A stretch of DNA of 64,000 bases, taken from assembly GCF_029407905.1 (NCBI RefSeq), contig NC_073635.1:35269501-35333500 (forward strand), given 5' to 3'. A program made the translations under genes and the position numbers. This document shows positions 22,714-33,479 of the stretch, in pieces; within the stretch, counting starts at the first letter, position 1; each line of letters begins with the position of its first letter. The notes beneath the pieces are model-generated. The model was not told where the DNA came from, made no database searches, and saw nothing but the letters and a program-made list of their open reading frames with translations. This DNA comes from Bubalus kerabau (Eukaryota > Chordata > Mammalia > Artiodactyla > Bovidae).

Positions 22714-23747
22714 GTTTTTAGTTCCTCTTCACTTTCTGCCATAAGGGTGGTGTCATCTGCATATCTGAGGTTATTGATATTTCTCCTTGTGCAATCTTGA
22801 TTCCAGCTTGTACTTCTTCTAGCCCAGTGTTTCTCATGATGTACTCTGCATATAAGTTAAATAAGCAGGGTGACAATATACAGCCTTGGCATACTCCTTT
22901 TCCTATTTGGAACCAGTCTGTTGTTCCATGTCCAGTTCTAACTGTTGCTTCCTGACCTGCATACAGGTTTCTCAAGAGGCAGGTCAGGTGGTCTGGTATT
23001 CCCATCTCTTTCAGATAAAAAGCCTGTTGATGAAAGTGAAAGAGGAGAGTGAAAAAGTTGGCTTAAACCTCAACATTCAGAAAACTAAGATCATGGCATC
23101 CGGTCCCATCACTTCATGGGAAATAGATGGGGAAACAGTGGAAACAGTGTCAGACTTTATTTTGGGGGGCTCCAAAATCACTGCAGATGGTGATTGCAGC
23201 CATGAAATTAAAAGACGCTTACTCCTTGGAAGGAAAGTTATGACCAACCTAGACAGCATATTGAAAAGCAGAGACATTACTTTGCCAACAAAGTCCATCT
23301 AGTCAAGGCTATGGTTTTTCCAGTAGTCATGTATGGATGTGAGAGTTGGACTGTGAAGAAAGCTGAGAGCCGTAGAATTGATGCTTTTGAACTGTGGTGT
23401 TGGAGAAGACTCTTGAGAGTCCCTTGGACTGCAAGGAGATCCAACCAGTCCATTCTAAAGGAGATCAGTCCTGGATGTTCTTTAGAAGGACTGATGCTAA
23501 AGCTGAAACTCCAGTACTTTGGCCACCTCATGTGAAGAGTTGACTCACTGGAAAAGACTCTGATGCTGGGAGGGATTGGGGGCAGGAGGAGAAGGGGACG
23601 ACAGAGGATGAGATGGCTGGATGGCACCACCGACTCGATGGACGTGAGTTTGAGTGAACTCTGGGAGTTGGTGATGGACAGGGAGGCCTGGTGTGCTGCA
23701 ATTCATGGGGTCAAAAAGAGTCGGACATGACTGAGCGACTGAACTGA
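22714..23747 (+). mobile_element. BovB LINE with 5' inversion (twin priming)
   Basis: Two BovB parts meet head to head. 22714-23017 is antisense and covers the RT region up to gaagaggaactaaaaa. From about 23018 the sense strand resumes at aaaagcctgttgatgaaagt, the very next BovB sequence, and runs to the 3' tail. One imperfect target duplication, acgagaaacaagg (22701-22713) against atgagaaacagga (23748-23760), encloses both parts, so they entered as one event. ORF remnants: RT YADD region in the inverted part, FELWCWRRLLRVPW in the sense part. Not mobile. Confidence 0.93.
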
Positions 23748-23760
23748 ATGAGAAACAGGA

Positions 23761-24353
23761 CATGACTTTACTTGGATTAACAGTAATGTTTCTTTTGTAT
23801 TGGTTATCCTATGGCCTATGAAAATAGACTGTGGTTTATCTTATGTGAGAGACTGTGTCTAAGCTGAAACCCACACCAAATAAAAGGTTTCCATAAATAT
23901 AGATTTATTTTACTTCCCTTAACTGATCACTTTCCTCCATACATTGTCTATTTGCGCGTTTTTCCAAACCTTACATTATTGTGTATATGTAAAACGCTTA
24001 ATCACTTTTTTGAATGAACTGGAAGTGGTGAGTAATCTACCATGAAAGGAACACTAGGGTTTTAGAAGGAAATGTGCTCTGTTAATCTTAAGGATTCACA
24101 GAATTGTCAGCTCTTAAAACTATGAAAAAAGTACTTCATGATAGCACGTGGTAAATATGAAGTCAATATTCTGTTCACAATGGCATAAAATTGTATTGTT
24201 CAAATGAAAACAGTCAAGAACCAGGACTGATTGGCTCAAACCATGGTGTTTTGTTATTTATGTAGCTAATATTCCAGCAGTGGGCAGTCTCAAGTTTTCT
24301 CAGCTGTTTTGTTCCATCTCTCAGAGTATCTTGATTTTTGGTCTTTATGCTTC
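23761..24353. other. Unique AT-rich sequence
   Basis: No repeat family or exon signal pair seen. Confidence 0.4.
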
Positions 24354-24547
24354 TTTTTTTTAAAGATTTTTTTTGATGTGGATCATTTTAAAAGTCTTTA
24401 TTGAATTTGCTGTAATATTGCTTCTGTTTTATGTTTTGGCTTTTTGGCCACAAGGTATGTGGAATCCTAGTTCCCTGACCAGGGATTGAACTGGCACTGC
24501 CTGTATTGGAAGGCAGAGTCTTAAGCACTGGACCACCAAGGAAGTCC
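24354..24547 (-). mobile_element. CHR-type tRNA-Glu SINE (Cetartiodactyla)
   Basis: The plus strand reads atttggctttttggccacaa-like sequence, gttccctgaccagggattga, then ggaccaccaaggaagtccc, the reversed tRNA-Glu head. The 3' extension with cttctgttttatgttttggc matches the copy at 30790. Confidence 0.87.
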
Positions 24548-24851
24548 CTATATGTCTTCATATATATGTCTCATTTCTTTTCTTTCCATAACAAAAAATA
24601 AAGAAAAGTAAAGAAAGAGCTACAGTAATCTTATCTCCAAGATTCAACAATTAACACAATTTTGTTTACATGTTCTTTTCCTTTCTCTTTTGCTGAATGA
24701 TTTAAAAAACAAATACAATACTTTGGTTTCTACCACCAAAAATTATAGGTATTTTCTTACATTAAAAAAATTAAAAATCATACTTTTGTATTATCTCACG
24801 TACAGTGTGCATTCAAATTCTCTAAAAGCATCAGAAAGCATAAAGTGCCTG

Positions 24852-26294
24852 TTCAGTTCAGTTGCTCAATCGTGTCTGACTCTTTGTGACCCCATGGACT
24901 GCAGCACGCCATGCCTCCCTGTCCATCACCAACTTCTGGAGTTTACTCAAACCCATGTCCGTTGAGTCAGTGATGCCATCCAACCATCCCATCCTCTGTC
25001 GTCCCCTTCTCCTCCTGCCCTCAATTTTTCCCAGCATCAGGGTCTTTTCCAATGAGTCAGTTCTTCACATCAGGTGGCCAAACTATTGGGGCTTCTGCTT
25101 CAGCATCAGTCCTTCTAATGAATATTCAGGACTGATTTCCTTTAGGATTGACTGGTTTGATCTCCTTGCTATCCAAGGGACTCTCAAGAGTCTTCTTCAA
25201 CACCACAGTTCAAAAGCATCAATTCTTCAGCACTCAGCTTTCTTTATAGTCCAACTCTCACATCCATATATGACTACTATGGAAAAACCATAGCTTTGAC
25301 TAGATGGACCTTTGTTGGCAAAGTAGTGTCTCTGTTTTTTAATATGCTGTCTAGGTTGGTCATAGCTTTTCTTCCAAGGAGCAAGTGTCTTTTAATTTCA
25401 TGGCTGCAATCACCATCTGCAGTGATTTTGGAGCCCCCCCCAAATAAAGTCTCTCACTGTTTCCATTGTTTCCCTATCCATTTGCCATGAAGTTATGGGA
25501 CCAGATGCCATGAAGTGATGGGACTAGATGCCATGATCTTAGTTTTTTAAATGTTGAGTTTTAAGCCAACTTTTTCACTCTCTTTCACTTTCATCAAGAG
25601 GCTCTTTAGTTCTTCACTTTATGCCATAAGGGTGGTGTCATCTGCATATCTGAAGTTATTGATATTTCTCCTGGAAATCTTGATTCCAGCTTGTGGTTCA
25701 TCCAACCTGACATTTTGAATGATGTGCTCTGCATATAAGTTAAATAAGCAAGGTGACAGTATACAGCCTTGACATACTCCTTTCCCAATTTGGAGCCAGT
25801 CTGTTGTTCCATGTCGGGTTCTAACTGTTGCTTCTTGGCCTGCATACTGATTTCTCAGGAGGCGGTCAGGTGGTCTGGTATTCCCACCACCTGGGAAAAT
25901 TCTAAGAATTTTCCACATTTTGTTCTGATCCACACAGTCAGAGACTTTGGTGTAATCAATAAAGCAGAAGTAGATGTTTTTCTGGAACTCTTCTTGCTTT
26001 TTTTGATGACCCAACAAATGTTGGCAATTTGACCTCTGGTTCCCCTGCCTTTTCTAAATCCAGCTTGAACATCCAGAAGCTCATGGTTCACGTACTGTTG
26101 AAGCCTGGCTTGGAGAATTTTGACATTACTTTACTAGCATGTGAGATGAGTGCAATTGTGTAGTAGTTTGAGCATTCTTTGGCATTGCCTTTCTTTGGGA
26201 TTGGAATGAAAACTGACCTTTTCCAGTCCGGTGGCCACTGCTAAGTTTTCAAAATTTGCTGGTGTATTCAGTGCAGCACTTTAACAGCATCATC
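24852..26294 (-). mobile_element. 1.4-kb BovB LINE with perfect 10-bp TSD
   Basis: Minus-strand element with its 3' tail at 24852 (ttcagttcagttgctcaatc on plus), truncated 5' at 26294. The target duplication aaagtgcctg is perfect at 24842-24851 and 26295-26304. It spans part of the RT domain, the ORF C-terminus and the 3'UTR. Confidence 0.96.
25619..26091 (-). pseudogene. BovB reverse-transcriptase remnant
   Basis: Minus-strand fragments translate to RT blocks in order: VQAGFRKGRGTRGQIANICW, KNIYFCFIDYTK, GVCQGCILSPCLFNLYAEH and FRYADDTTLMA. The YADD box, the RT catalytic centre (established for RTE LINEs), is intact. The copy is broken by frame changes around 26010 and has no N-terminal endonuclease, so it is dead. 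This is a transposon gene, not a host gene. Confidence 0.92.
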
Positions 26295-26304
26295 AAAGTG
26301 CCTG

Positions 26305-27159
26305 ACTCTTTCACAACCGTATTTGGAGGAGTTACATCTTTTGGGTTAAGAGATCTCCTTCAGGTCTTTTGGGCTAAGCTTGTATGTGGGAATTAGGACA
26401 AAATCTACAAGGAGCCAACAAGAGGTATTTAGTGATAGCCCTGAATTTATACATTCATTCAACAGTCATTGAGTCTACTACTGTTTTGAAGCAAAGAGCA
26501 CTTAAGTGTAGTTTCTCCCCAAGTTTATTTCAATTTTCCACTCTCATTCAACTAAATTCAACATGAAAAAAACTGACTGAGCTTAGTTAAATTCAATGAC
26601 AGCATCACCATCGTGCTTATTCTGGTTCAGAAACTTTGGTTGTCACCTCTAACTAAACTCCTTCCCTGTCCATCTCTCCTAAATTTTATCAAGCCCACTG
26701 GTAGACTTTCAAATACTTCCTTTTCTTTTCCTTTGGTCATAATTATAGAACTGAATTTTATTAGTGAAATAATATGCAGCAGTCAGGTGTTCTGATAACC
26801 ATTTGTGTGTTTCAGCTCATGTGAGGTTCACAATAACCTAACAAGGAAGTACATTTGTAATTCACATTTTAATTCAAAATTGCACTTCAGAGACTTTCAT
26901 TCATACCTAAGACTGTTGAGTGAGTAACAAGTTATCATGCCAACCCGTGGTCTCCCTGTCAGGTCCATACCCTTGGTCAAAGAAACTACAATGACAATTA
27001 AAATGATGCCTTCAGGAAGGGCAATCTCTCCAAAATTTTGGAATGTGCTTCTGAGGTCCGCCAGGGTTTCTCAGAAGACAGAGTCACTGATCTGCATGAT
27101 TAGCTTCTTGAACATTTGCAAATGAAAGTTAAGTGACCAACATGTCATACAAATATGAT
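26305..27159. other. Unique sequence; possible MIR trace
   Basis: A weak antisense MIR resemblance at about 26815-26900 (gttcacaataacctaacaag) is too diverged to call. Nothing else recognised. Confidence 0.35.
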
Positions 27160-28235
27160 TTTATATTTGTGCATCTATTTCTGGACTCTATTCAGTTCCA
27201 ATGATCCACTTGCCTATTTCTTCTTCAATACCACACTGTCTTGATTACTGTGGCTTCATAATAAGTCTAGAAGTAAGTCAATTTTTTTGACTTTATTTTT
27301 CTCCTCTGCTGCTGTGTTGGATGTCTTTTGTCTGTCCATAAAACCTTTAAGCCATTTGTCAGTATTCACAATATAGTCAGTCGGTTCACTCGCTCAGTCA
27401 TATCTGACTCTGCCACCCTGTGGACTGCAGCATACCAGGCTTCCCTGTCCATCACCAACTCCCAGAGCTTGCTCAAACTCATGTCCATCGAGTTGGTGAT
27501 GCCATCCAGCCATCTCATCCTCTGTCTTCCCCTTCTTCTCCTGCCTTCAATCTTTCCCAGCATCAGGGTCTTTTCCAATGAGTCAGTTCTTTGCATCAGG
27601 TGGCCAAAGAATTGGAGTTTCAGCTTTAGCATCAGTCTTTCCAATGAATATTCAGGGTTGATTTCCTTTAGGATTGACTGGTTTGATCTCCTTGCAGTCC
27701 AAAGGTCTCTCAAGAGTCTTCTCCAGCACCATAGATCAAAAGTTATGATTTTTATGGTGACTGTATTGAATCTATAGATCAAGTTGGTAAGAACTGATAG
27801 TGTAACAATATTGAGTCCTCTTATCCATGAATAAGAAGTCTCTCTCTATTTATTTAGATCTTTGATGCCTTTCATCAGAGTTTTGTACTTTTCCTTACAT
27901 TAATCTTGCACATATTTTGTTAGATTTATACTTCAGTATTTAATGTGTTGGTGCTAATGTAAATGGTATTGGGGTATTAATTTGAAATTCCACTTCTTCA
28001 GTACTGGTATGTATAAAAGAAAGCAGCTTTTGTATACTAATCTTGTATCTTACCTTCTTACTATAATTGCTTATTAGTTCCAGAAGTTTTTTGTTTTTGT
28101 TTTTTTTTTAATGATTGTTTGGGATTTCCTATGCAGAAATAGAAAATCATGTCATTTGTGAACTAGGAAAGTTTTATTTCTACTTTTGCTTGTTCTAAAA
28201 CTTGGCTTATTTATCTTTTTATTAGTGAGTTGTAG
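27160..28235 (-). mobile_element. Old L1 3' portion, antisense, interrupted by BovB
   Basis: The plus strand follows the reverse of an old L1: ccacactgtcttgattactg, (BovB 27376-27738), gtattgaatctatagatcaa, ttgcacatattttgttagat, tttgtgaactaggaaag. The BovB insertion dates it as older than the ruminant BovB burst. Confidence 0.82.
27376..27738 (-). mobile_element. 5'-truncated BovB LINE nested in L1
   Basis: The plus strand starts tcagtcggttcactcgctca and ends ctcaagagtcttctccagca. Minus-strand reading gives LWCWRRLLRDLWTARRSNQ. It sits inside the antisense L1 at 27160-28235. Confidence 0.94.
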
Positions 28236-28252
28236 AAGTTATACATATAAAT

Positions 28253-28255
28253 ATG

Positions 28256-28295
<40 letters not shown>

Positions 28296-28296
28296 A
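28253..28296. repeat. (TA)n(CA)n compound microsatellite
   Basis: An uninterrupted TA run of about 24 bp passes into a CA run of about 20 bp. Likely length-variable. Confidence 0.95.
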
Positions 28297-28887
28297 TGTA
28301 TGTATATATTTAAAAGGGACTTGGATATAAGTCTTTTAAACATAGTTTTCTCAGTTTTTATAGCTCAGAAGTATTTTTAATTTTGATGAAAGATAATTTA
28401 CCTATCTTTCTTTTGGTTGTGTGGCCCTCTGCTGTTATAACCATGAAGCCATTTCCTAATCCAGGATCACAAAGTCTTATTATGTTTTCATCTAAAAGTT
28501 TTATACCTGACCTTTTCCCTTTGGGTCTATGGTTCATTTTGAGTCAATTCTTGTTTATGCTGTGATGAAGTCCAACTTCGTTCTTTTGCGTGCTGGCAAT
28601 CTAGTTGCCCCAGCACCACTTATTGGAAGGACCAATCTTTCTCTATTTAATTGTCTTGGCATCCTTTTGAAAATCAATTAATCATAAGTGGAAAGGATTA
28701 TTGCTGGACTTTGAATTATAGTCACTGTACTCTATGTCTGTCATTTTGCCAACCTCACACTATCCTAAATGCTATGGTTTCATAACAAGTTTGGGAACCA
28801 GGAATGGTGTGTTCTCCAACATTGTTTTTCTTTTTCAAGACTGTTTTGGGCTCTCCTGGTTCTATAGCATTTCCATATGAATTTTAG

Positions 28888-29372
28888 TAAAGCAGAGATA
28901 TTACCTTGCCAACAAAGGTCTGTCTAGTCAAGGCTATGGTTTTTCCAGTGGTCATGTATGGATGTGAGAGTTGGAATGTGAAGAAAGCTGAGGGCCGAAG
29001 AATTGATGCTTTTGAACTGTGGTGTTGGAGAAGACTCTTGAGAGTCCCTTGGACTGCAAGGAGATCCAACCAGTCCACTCTAAAGGAGATCAGTCCTGGG
29101 TGTTCACTGGAAGGACTGATGCTGAAGCTGAAACTCCAATACTTTGGCCACATCATGCGAAGAGTTGACTCATTGGAAAAGACCCGGATGCTGGGAGGGA
29201 TTGGGGGCAGGAGGAGAGGGAGACGACAGAGGATGAGATGGCTGGATGGCATTACCGACTCGATGGACATAAGTTTGAGTGAACTCTGGGAGTTGGTGAT
29301 GGACAGGGAGGCCTGGTGTGCTGCGATTCATGGGGTCACAAAGAGTCAGACACAACTGAATGAATTGAACTG
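28888..29372 (+). mobile_element. 5'-truncated BovB LINE nested in L1
   Basis: Starts at gcagagatattaccttgcca and ends gaatgaattgaactg. The frame at 28906-29376 encodes the ORF C-terminus (ESWNVKKAEGRRIDAFELWC, HIMRRVDSLEK) intact to the end of the element but without an RT core. Confidence 0.95.
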
Positions 29373-29484
29373 TTAACATTAAAAAAAACAATTAGGTTCC
29401 TGGGATTTTGAAATAAAATATGTTGAATTAGTATATAAATTTTGGGGGAGAATATATCCATTTTCACAATATTAAATATCCTAA

Positions 29485-29750
29485 CCATGGCACCCCACTC
29501 CAGTACTCTTGCCTGGAAAATCCCATGGATGGAGGAGCCTGGTAGGCTGCAGTCCATGGGGTTGCAAAGAGTTGGATGCGACTGAGCAACTTCACTTTCA
29601 CTTTTCACTTTCATGCATTGGAGAAGGAAATGGTAACCCACTCCAGTGTTCTTGCCTGGAGAATCCCAGGGACGGCGGAGCCTGGTGGGCTTCCATCTAT
29701 GGGGTGGCACAGAGTCGGACACGACTGAAGCAACTTAGCAGCAGCAGCAG
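29485..29750 (+). mobile_element. Bov-A2 SINE nested in L1
   Basis: Two monomers (tactcttgcctggaaaatcc; tgttcttgcctggagaatcc) with the cacttttcactttcatgc linker and a (CAG)n end. It begins shortly inside the first monomer. Confidence 0.94.
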
Positions 29751-29876
29751 CAACTTATGCATGTTCCATTTATTTGTCTCTCATTCAGTTTTTTTCAGTG
29801 GTGGTTTATAATTTCGGGTGTGTATTTTTTCCACTTTGGTTAGGTTTGTTCTAAAATATTTGATTCTTAGGTTAGA

Positions 29877-30224
29877 GTAGATATCACCTGGTAGAGAGGA
29901 CAATAAGACAGAGAGAAACTTTGTTCCAGAATAAAGGAGGAGTGGAGGCCTTAGCCCTCTCTCTGTCATTGGCTGTGTTGAGGAAGACAGCTGTGGGAAG
30001 GCAAGGATATAAGATACCTTTCTCCTTGCCTCTTCTTGGATTTCTGTGTTAAAGTTCCTCTTCTCATATCTCCACTAGCACATGTTGAAACTCATGGGAA
30101 AGTTCTGTTTAGTTTTAGGAAATGAGAATGTCACAATTTCTTTGCACGCAGGGCAATGCTGTGCATCATTGCACAGCTGTGCTTAACTGTCCTTGTTTAT
30201 CTCCATCGGCCAAAAGCCTATCCC
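29877..30224. other. Unique sequence, nothing recognised
   Basis: No repeat family or exon signal pair seen. Confidence 0.35.
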
Positions 30225-30500
30225 CTTGCAGTCTGTGGAATGGTCCACTTTTTAGCCCTCAGAAGCTGTGAATGTGACCTTGCTTAGAAAACGAGTCTTC
30301 GCAGATGCAATGAAGGGACTCAGCATGAGATCATCCCAGATTACCCAGGTGGCCTTTCAATCTGACGGCAAGTTTTCTTATGTGAAGACGTAGAGACTCC
30401 CAGGGATGTGGCCTGGGAATGGGGGCAGAGATTGGAGCCATGAGTCTGTGGGCACCACTGACACAGTGCAATTTCTGAACAAGAATTGTGAGCTTTAGCT
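30225..30500 (+). mobile_element. Probable MaLR LTR (MLT1-like), sense
   Basis: gaatgtgaccttgcttagaa, cttcgcagatgcaatgaagg, agatcatcccagattaccca then ggtggcctttcaatctgacg follow the sense MLT1 order (tgtgaccttatttgg, tttgcagatg, ggtcatcctggatta, gggcccta). Strongly diverged. Confidence 0.55.
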
Positions 30501-30701
30501 CTGCAGCAAATATCCTACAATATATGTGTAGCCTACATGCATGGACTTCCTCAACAAAGGAATTCATATGTCAAAACTTTTTGATATTATGCCTTCAGGA
30601 GTGAGTAATGTTTTCTCAATGTAAAGCTAGGGTATTATTGGTTTAAAGTAAAATAAAAGGTACCTTAACCCTTCTTTCCCCAATTCAACTCTGAACACAT
30701 T

Positions 30702-30722
30702 CACACACACACACACACACAC
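30702..30722. repeat. (CA)n microsatellite
   Basis: About ten uninterrupted CA units. Confidence 0.95.
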
Positions 30723-30789
30723 GGCTAGAGATCCTGAGATATTTAGTAAAAATTAAGCTCTTAATTTTTCATTTAAAGCAGTTATCCTG

Positions 30790-30975
30790 GGACTTACCTG
30801 GCAGTCCAGTGGTAAGGAATTTGCCTTCCAATGCAGGGTGTGGGTTTGATCCCTGGTCAGTGAACTAAGATCTCACGTGCCTCAGGGACAAAAAACCAAA
30901 TCATGAAACAGAAGCAATATTGTGACTCATTCAATAAAGACTAAAAATGGCCCACATCAAAAAAATCTTTAAAAA
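30790..30975 (+). mobile_element. CHR-type tRNA-Glu SINE with 15-bp TSD
   Basis: Head gggacttacctggcagtcca, B-box-like gtgggtttgatccctggtc, long 3' extension (aaacagaagcaatattgtga) and A-rich tail. Flanks aaagcagttatcctg (30775-30789) and aaagcagtcatcctg (30976-30990) match at 14 of 15 bases. Confidence 0.92.
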
Positions 30976-30990
30976 AAAGCAGTCATCCTG

Positions 30991-31386
30991 AAAGTAGCAA
31001 TAAGCATTGCTAGATTAGATGATTTTCAATCATTTTAGGTTCAGTTTCAGGTGATTCTAAACAGGGGTCTCTGCATGCAGACTCATCAGGAGGGACTTCT
31101 CTAAGGAGCAGACACATGGTTTCCTGGCCTTCCAGCATCATCGTCCCAGAGTAGTTCTCATCATCCCAGACCGGCCCCTGAAGGAGGGCTCTGAGCCCCT
31201 TAGAGTTAGTTCTGACTCAGTGGCTTATATGGTTGAGCTCAAGAAAAAAACAGCTGGAAGCCACGGGAGGGCAGAGACGTGGGTCATTTTAAGAGGAACA
31301 CAAAGGCCCAAAGCAGTTCTTTCCCAGATGAAATTCTTCTGAAGACGTTTTGCCTGCACCATGTTGGCTGGTTCCTATGTTAAAGA
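30991..31386. other. Unique sequence, nothing recognised
   Basis: No repeat family or exon signal pair seen. Confidence 0.4.
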
Positions 31387-31601
31387 TTTGTTGTTGTTTA
31401 ATCGCTAAGTTGTATTCAACTCTTTGCGACCCCATAAACTGTAGCCTTCCAGGCTCCTCTGTCCATAGGATTCTCCTGGCAAGAATCCTGGAGTGGGTAG
31501 CTATTTCCTTATCCAGGGGATCTTCCCCACCCAGGATGGACCCCACATCTCCTGCATTGGCAGGTGGATTTTTTACCACTGAGCCATCAGGGAAGCCCTG
31601 G
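31387..31601 (-). mobile_element. Bov-tA SINE
   Basis: The plus strand reads gttgttgtttaatcgctaag through the reversed head tgagccatcagggaagccc. Flanks gttaaaga (31379-31386) and gttaagga (31602-31609) match at 7 of 8 bases. Confidence 0.94.
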
Positions 31602-31609
31602 GTTAAGGA

Positions 31610-32769
31610 TGCCTGGCATCAAAAGAGCATTAAATTAGCTGTGGTCCTTCTGAAGGGACAGGAGACCCTGTGGTCTGACAACCAGCATGGGCTCCTTCAG
31701 GAAAGCATTGGAGAGCCAGGTGATTCAGGCTTGAGACTAGAACAAGTACCTGTATCAGTTCCTGCTAAGTCTGAACTCACATGACTGTTGATCTTGGCTA
31801 CCTGCGTGATGGAGGTAGGAGTCTGGCTGCCATGTGTGTTTTATTGGTTCTGCTCCTGGGTGGGTTGGAAACTGAGGTTGTGTGGAAGACAGCTTTCAGT
31901 TCAGTGGAGTCAGCAGAAGATGCTGCCGGGGCTTCTTTTGTATTAAAATATGACATGACGGTAGTTGCCGTACATTTAGAGGAATGTCTGGTAGTTTGTG
32001 TGTGTTTCTAAACCCATCTTCAGTTTCCCCTGAAGAGTGCAGCAGCCCCACAGGGCCCCTGTTAGGATGTGTCACCCAGACCCGGGGAAGCAAAAGGCAT
32101 TGTTCTGAGCCAAGACTTGTGGAGCGGCTCTGCAGTGGCTCATTTTCCAGCCTTTTCTCCTGTTTCGTGTTGCAGATCTGAAAGCACACCATGTGAATGG
32201 AGTCAGAACTTGCTGACTCTGCACAGAACTGTGCTTGCTCTGCACAGCAAAGCTGAGTGTCTCTCCTGTTTGTGTGTTTGCCCCGCTGTCCCCTCACACC
32301 CCCCCTCCCCACCCCGCACAGCAAGCTTCATGCAGATGGGGACCACCATCACTCCTTTCTGGAGGTATATCATGCAAGCGCCATTTTTCTGGGGCTCAGG
32401 GTCTCATTTTGTGTTGAGGCTGGAGGTTTTTGTGGGAAACTCAGTCTTGTCCCTGGAAGGCTTTCCCACCTGAAGGATGCTAAGAGGCTCCTGGGGAAAA
32501 ATGAACGACCTTGTGAAGTGGCCCCCAAACTGTACCTTCACTGCAAAGAATATAGTCACTTGACCTTTCCATTGTCTCTCCTGACCCTCAAGAGTGGCCA
32601 GTGGGCTGGGGTTTCATTGCTGCCTGCACTTTGGGGCCCCTCAGGGACGTTGACCTTGGACTGGGTCAGAGCTGCTAGGTTCTGTCCACTTGCTTAGCTT
32701 ATGATCCACTGACATGTGTACTTTTTCATATACACAGGGAGTAGAAATGTTCATAGACTTGTACTTTAA
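31610..32769. other. Unique G+C-richer sequence with a weak exon candidate
   Basis: No repeat recognised. Overlapping 60-146 codon frames at 31896-32697 lie in several frames and show no domain. It holds the acceptor/donor pair at 32322-32364. Confidence 0.35.
32322..32364 (+). other. Weak candidate exon, 43 bp
   Basis: A long C/T tract (about 32290-32320) ends in cacag and the donor reads gag|gtatat. Two of three frames are open; one gives KLHADGDHHHSFLE and ends in phase 0. The tract is C-rich and the donor is not a strong one, so chance is quite possible. Confidence 0.2.
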
Positions 32770-32989
32770 TGAAAGAAAAGTGAAAGTTAAAGTCGTTCAG
32801 TTGTGTCTGACTCTTTGTGACCCTATGGACTGTAGCCTGCTGGGCTCCTCTGTCCATGGAATTCTCCAGAACAGAATACTGGAGTGGGTAGCCATTCCCT
32901 TCTCCAGGGGATCTTCCCAACCCAGGGATTGAACCTAGGTCTTCTGCTTTGCAGGTGGATTCTTTACTGTCTGAGCCACCAGGAAAATC
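32770..32989 (-). mobile_element. Bov-tA SINE
   Basis: The plus strand carries gtcgttcagttgtgtctgac through the reversed head ctgagccaccaggaaaatcc. Short flanking ctttaa at 32764-32769 and 32990-32995. Confidence 0.94.
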
Positions 32990-32995
32990 CTTTAA

Positions 32996-33479
32996 CTACT
33001 TTGGTTTATGTTACCCAGTCTAATGGCCTGTTGTCATCTTTATTCATTCCATCAATAGCATCTGGTTGAGAAACCCTTGCTTTCCCTTTAGCAATTTGTC
33101 CAGCTGTCCCCCAGGACCCCGACTCCTGTCTGCTCTTCCTCACGAGGGCTCTTCTCAGGCCCCTCTGCTGCCTCCTCCATATCTCGAATCCCAGCATGGC
33201 AGCACATCCTGTTCAAAGCCTCCCTCCTCTCCATGTGGTCTGCATTTACTCCCTGGGTAACTGCGTTTTATCTCAAGGCCATTACCCTTTGCTATGAGCT
33301 AGTCATTCATGAGCACATGTTTTCAGTTCAGACTCCTCCCTCCAGCCCCATCTGTGTCTTACCTCTGCTGCCTTCTCAGCACCTCTCCTGCATTTCTGTT
33401 CCTCCCACTGTCTTTCTTATTCTTCTACGTGGCAATTGTGGCCTCTAGGCCTCTTTTCCTCTCATGCCATCTCTGACCC
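32996..33479. other. Pyrimidine-rich unique sequence, possibly more L2
   Basis: C/T-rich, upstream of the recognisable L2 tail and perhaps its diverged continuation. No gene signal. Confidence 0.35.

Larger units (their letters stand above)
28375..29876 (-). mobile_element. Second old L1 3' portion, antisense, split by BovB and Bov-A2
   Basis: L1-like segments at 28375-28885 (cagcaccacttattggaagg, then ggctctcctggttctatagc), 29373-29485 (ttcacaatattaaatatcct) and 29751-29876 (aatttcgggtgtgtattttt) are collinear with one antisense L1. The BovB and the Bov-A2 between them entered later. It overlaps in L1 coordinates with the piece at 27160-28235, so two L1 copies lie side by side. Confidence 0.75.

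Noticed and set aside
22886..23302. 138-codon plus-strand open frame
   Set aside because: It runs across the inversion junction of the BovB at 22714-23747, joining an antisense reading to the true ORF. It is an artefact of the insertion.
31896..32697. Several 60-146 codon frames on both strands
   Set aside because: They overlap in different frames in G+C-richer DNA and lack domains or paired splice sites.
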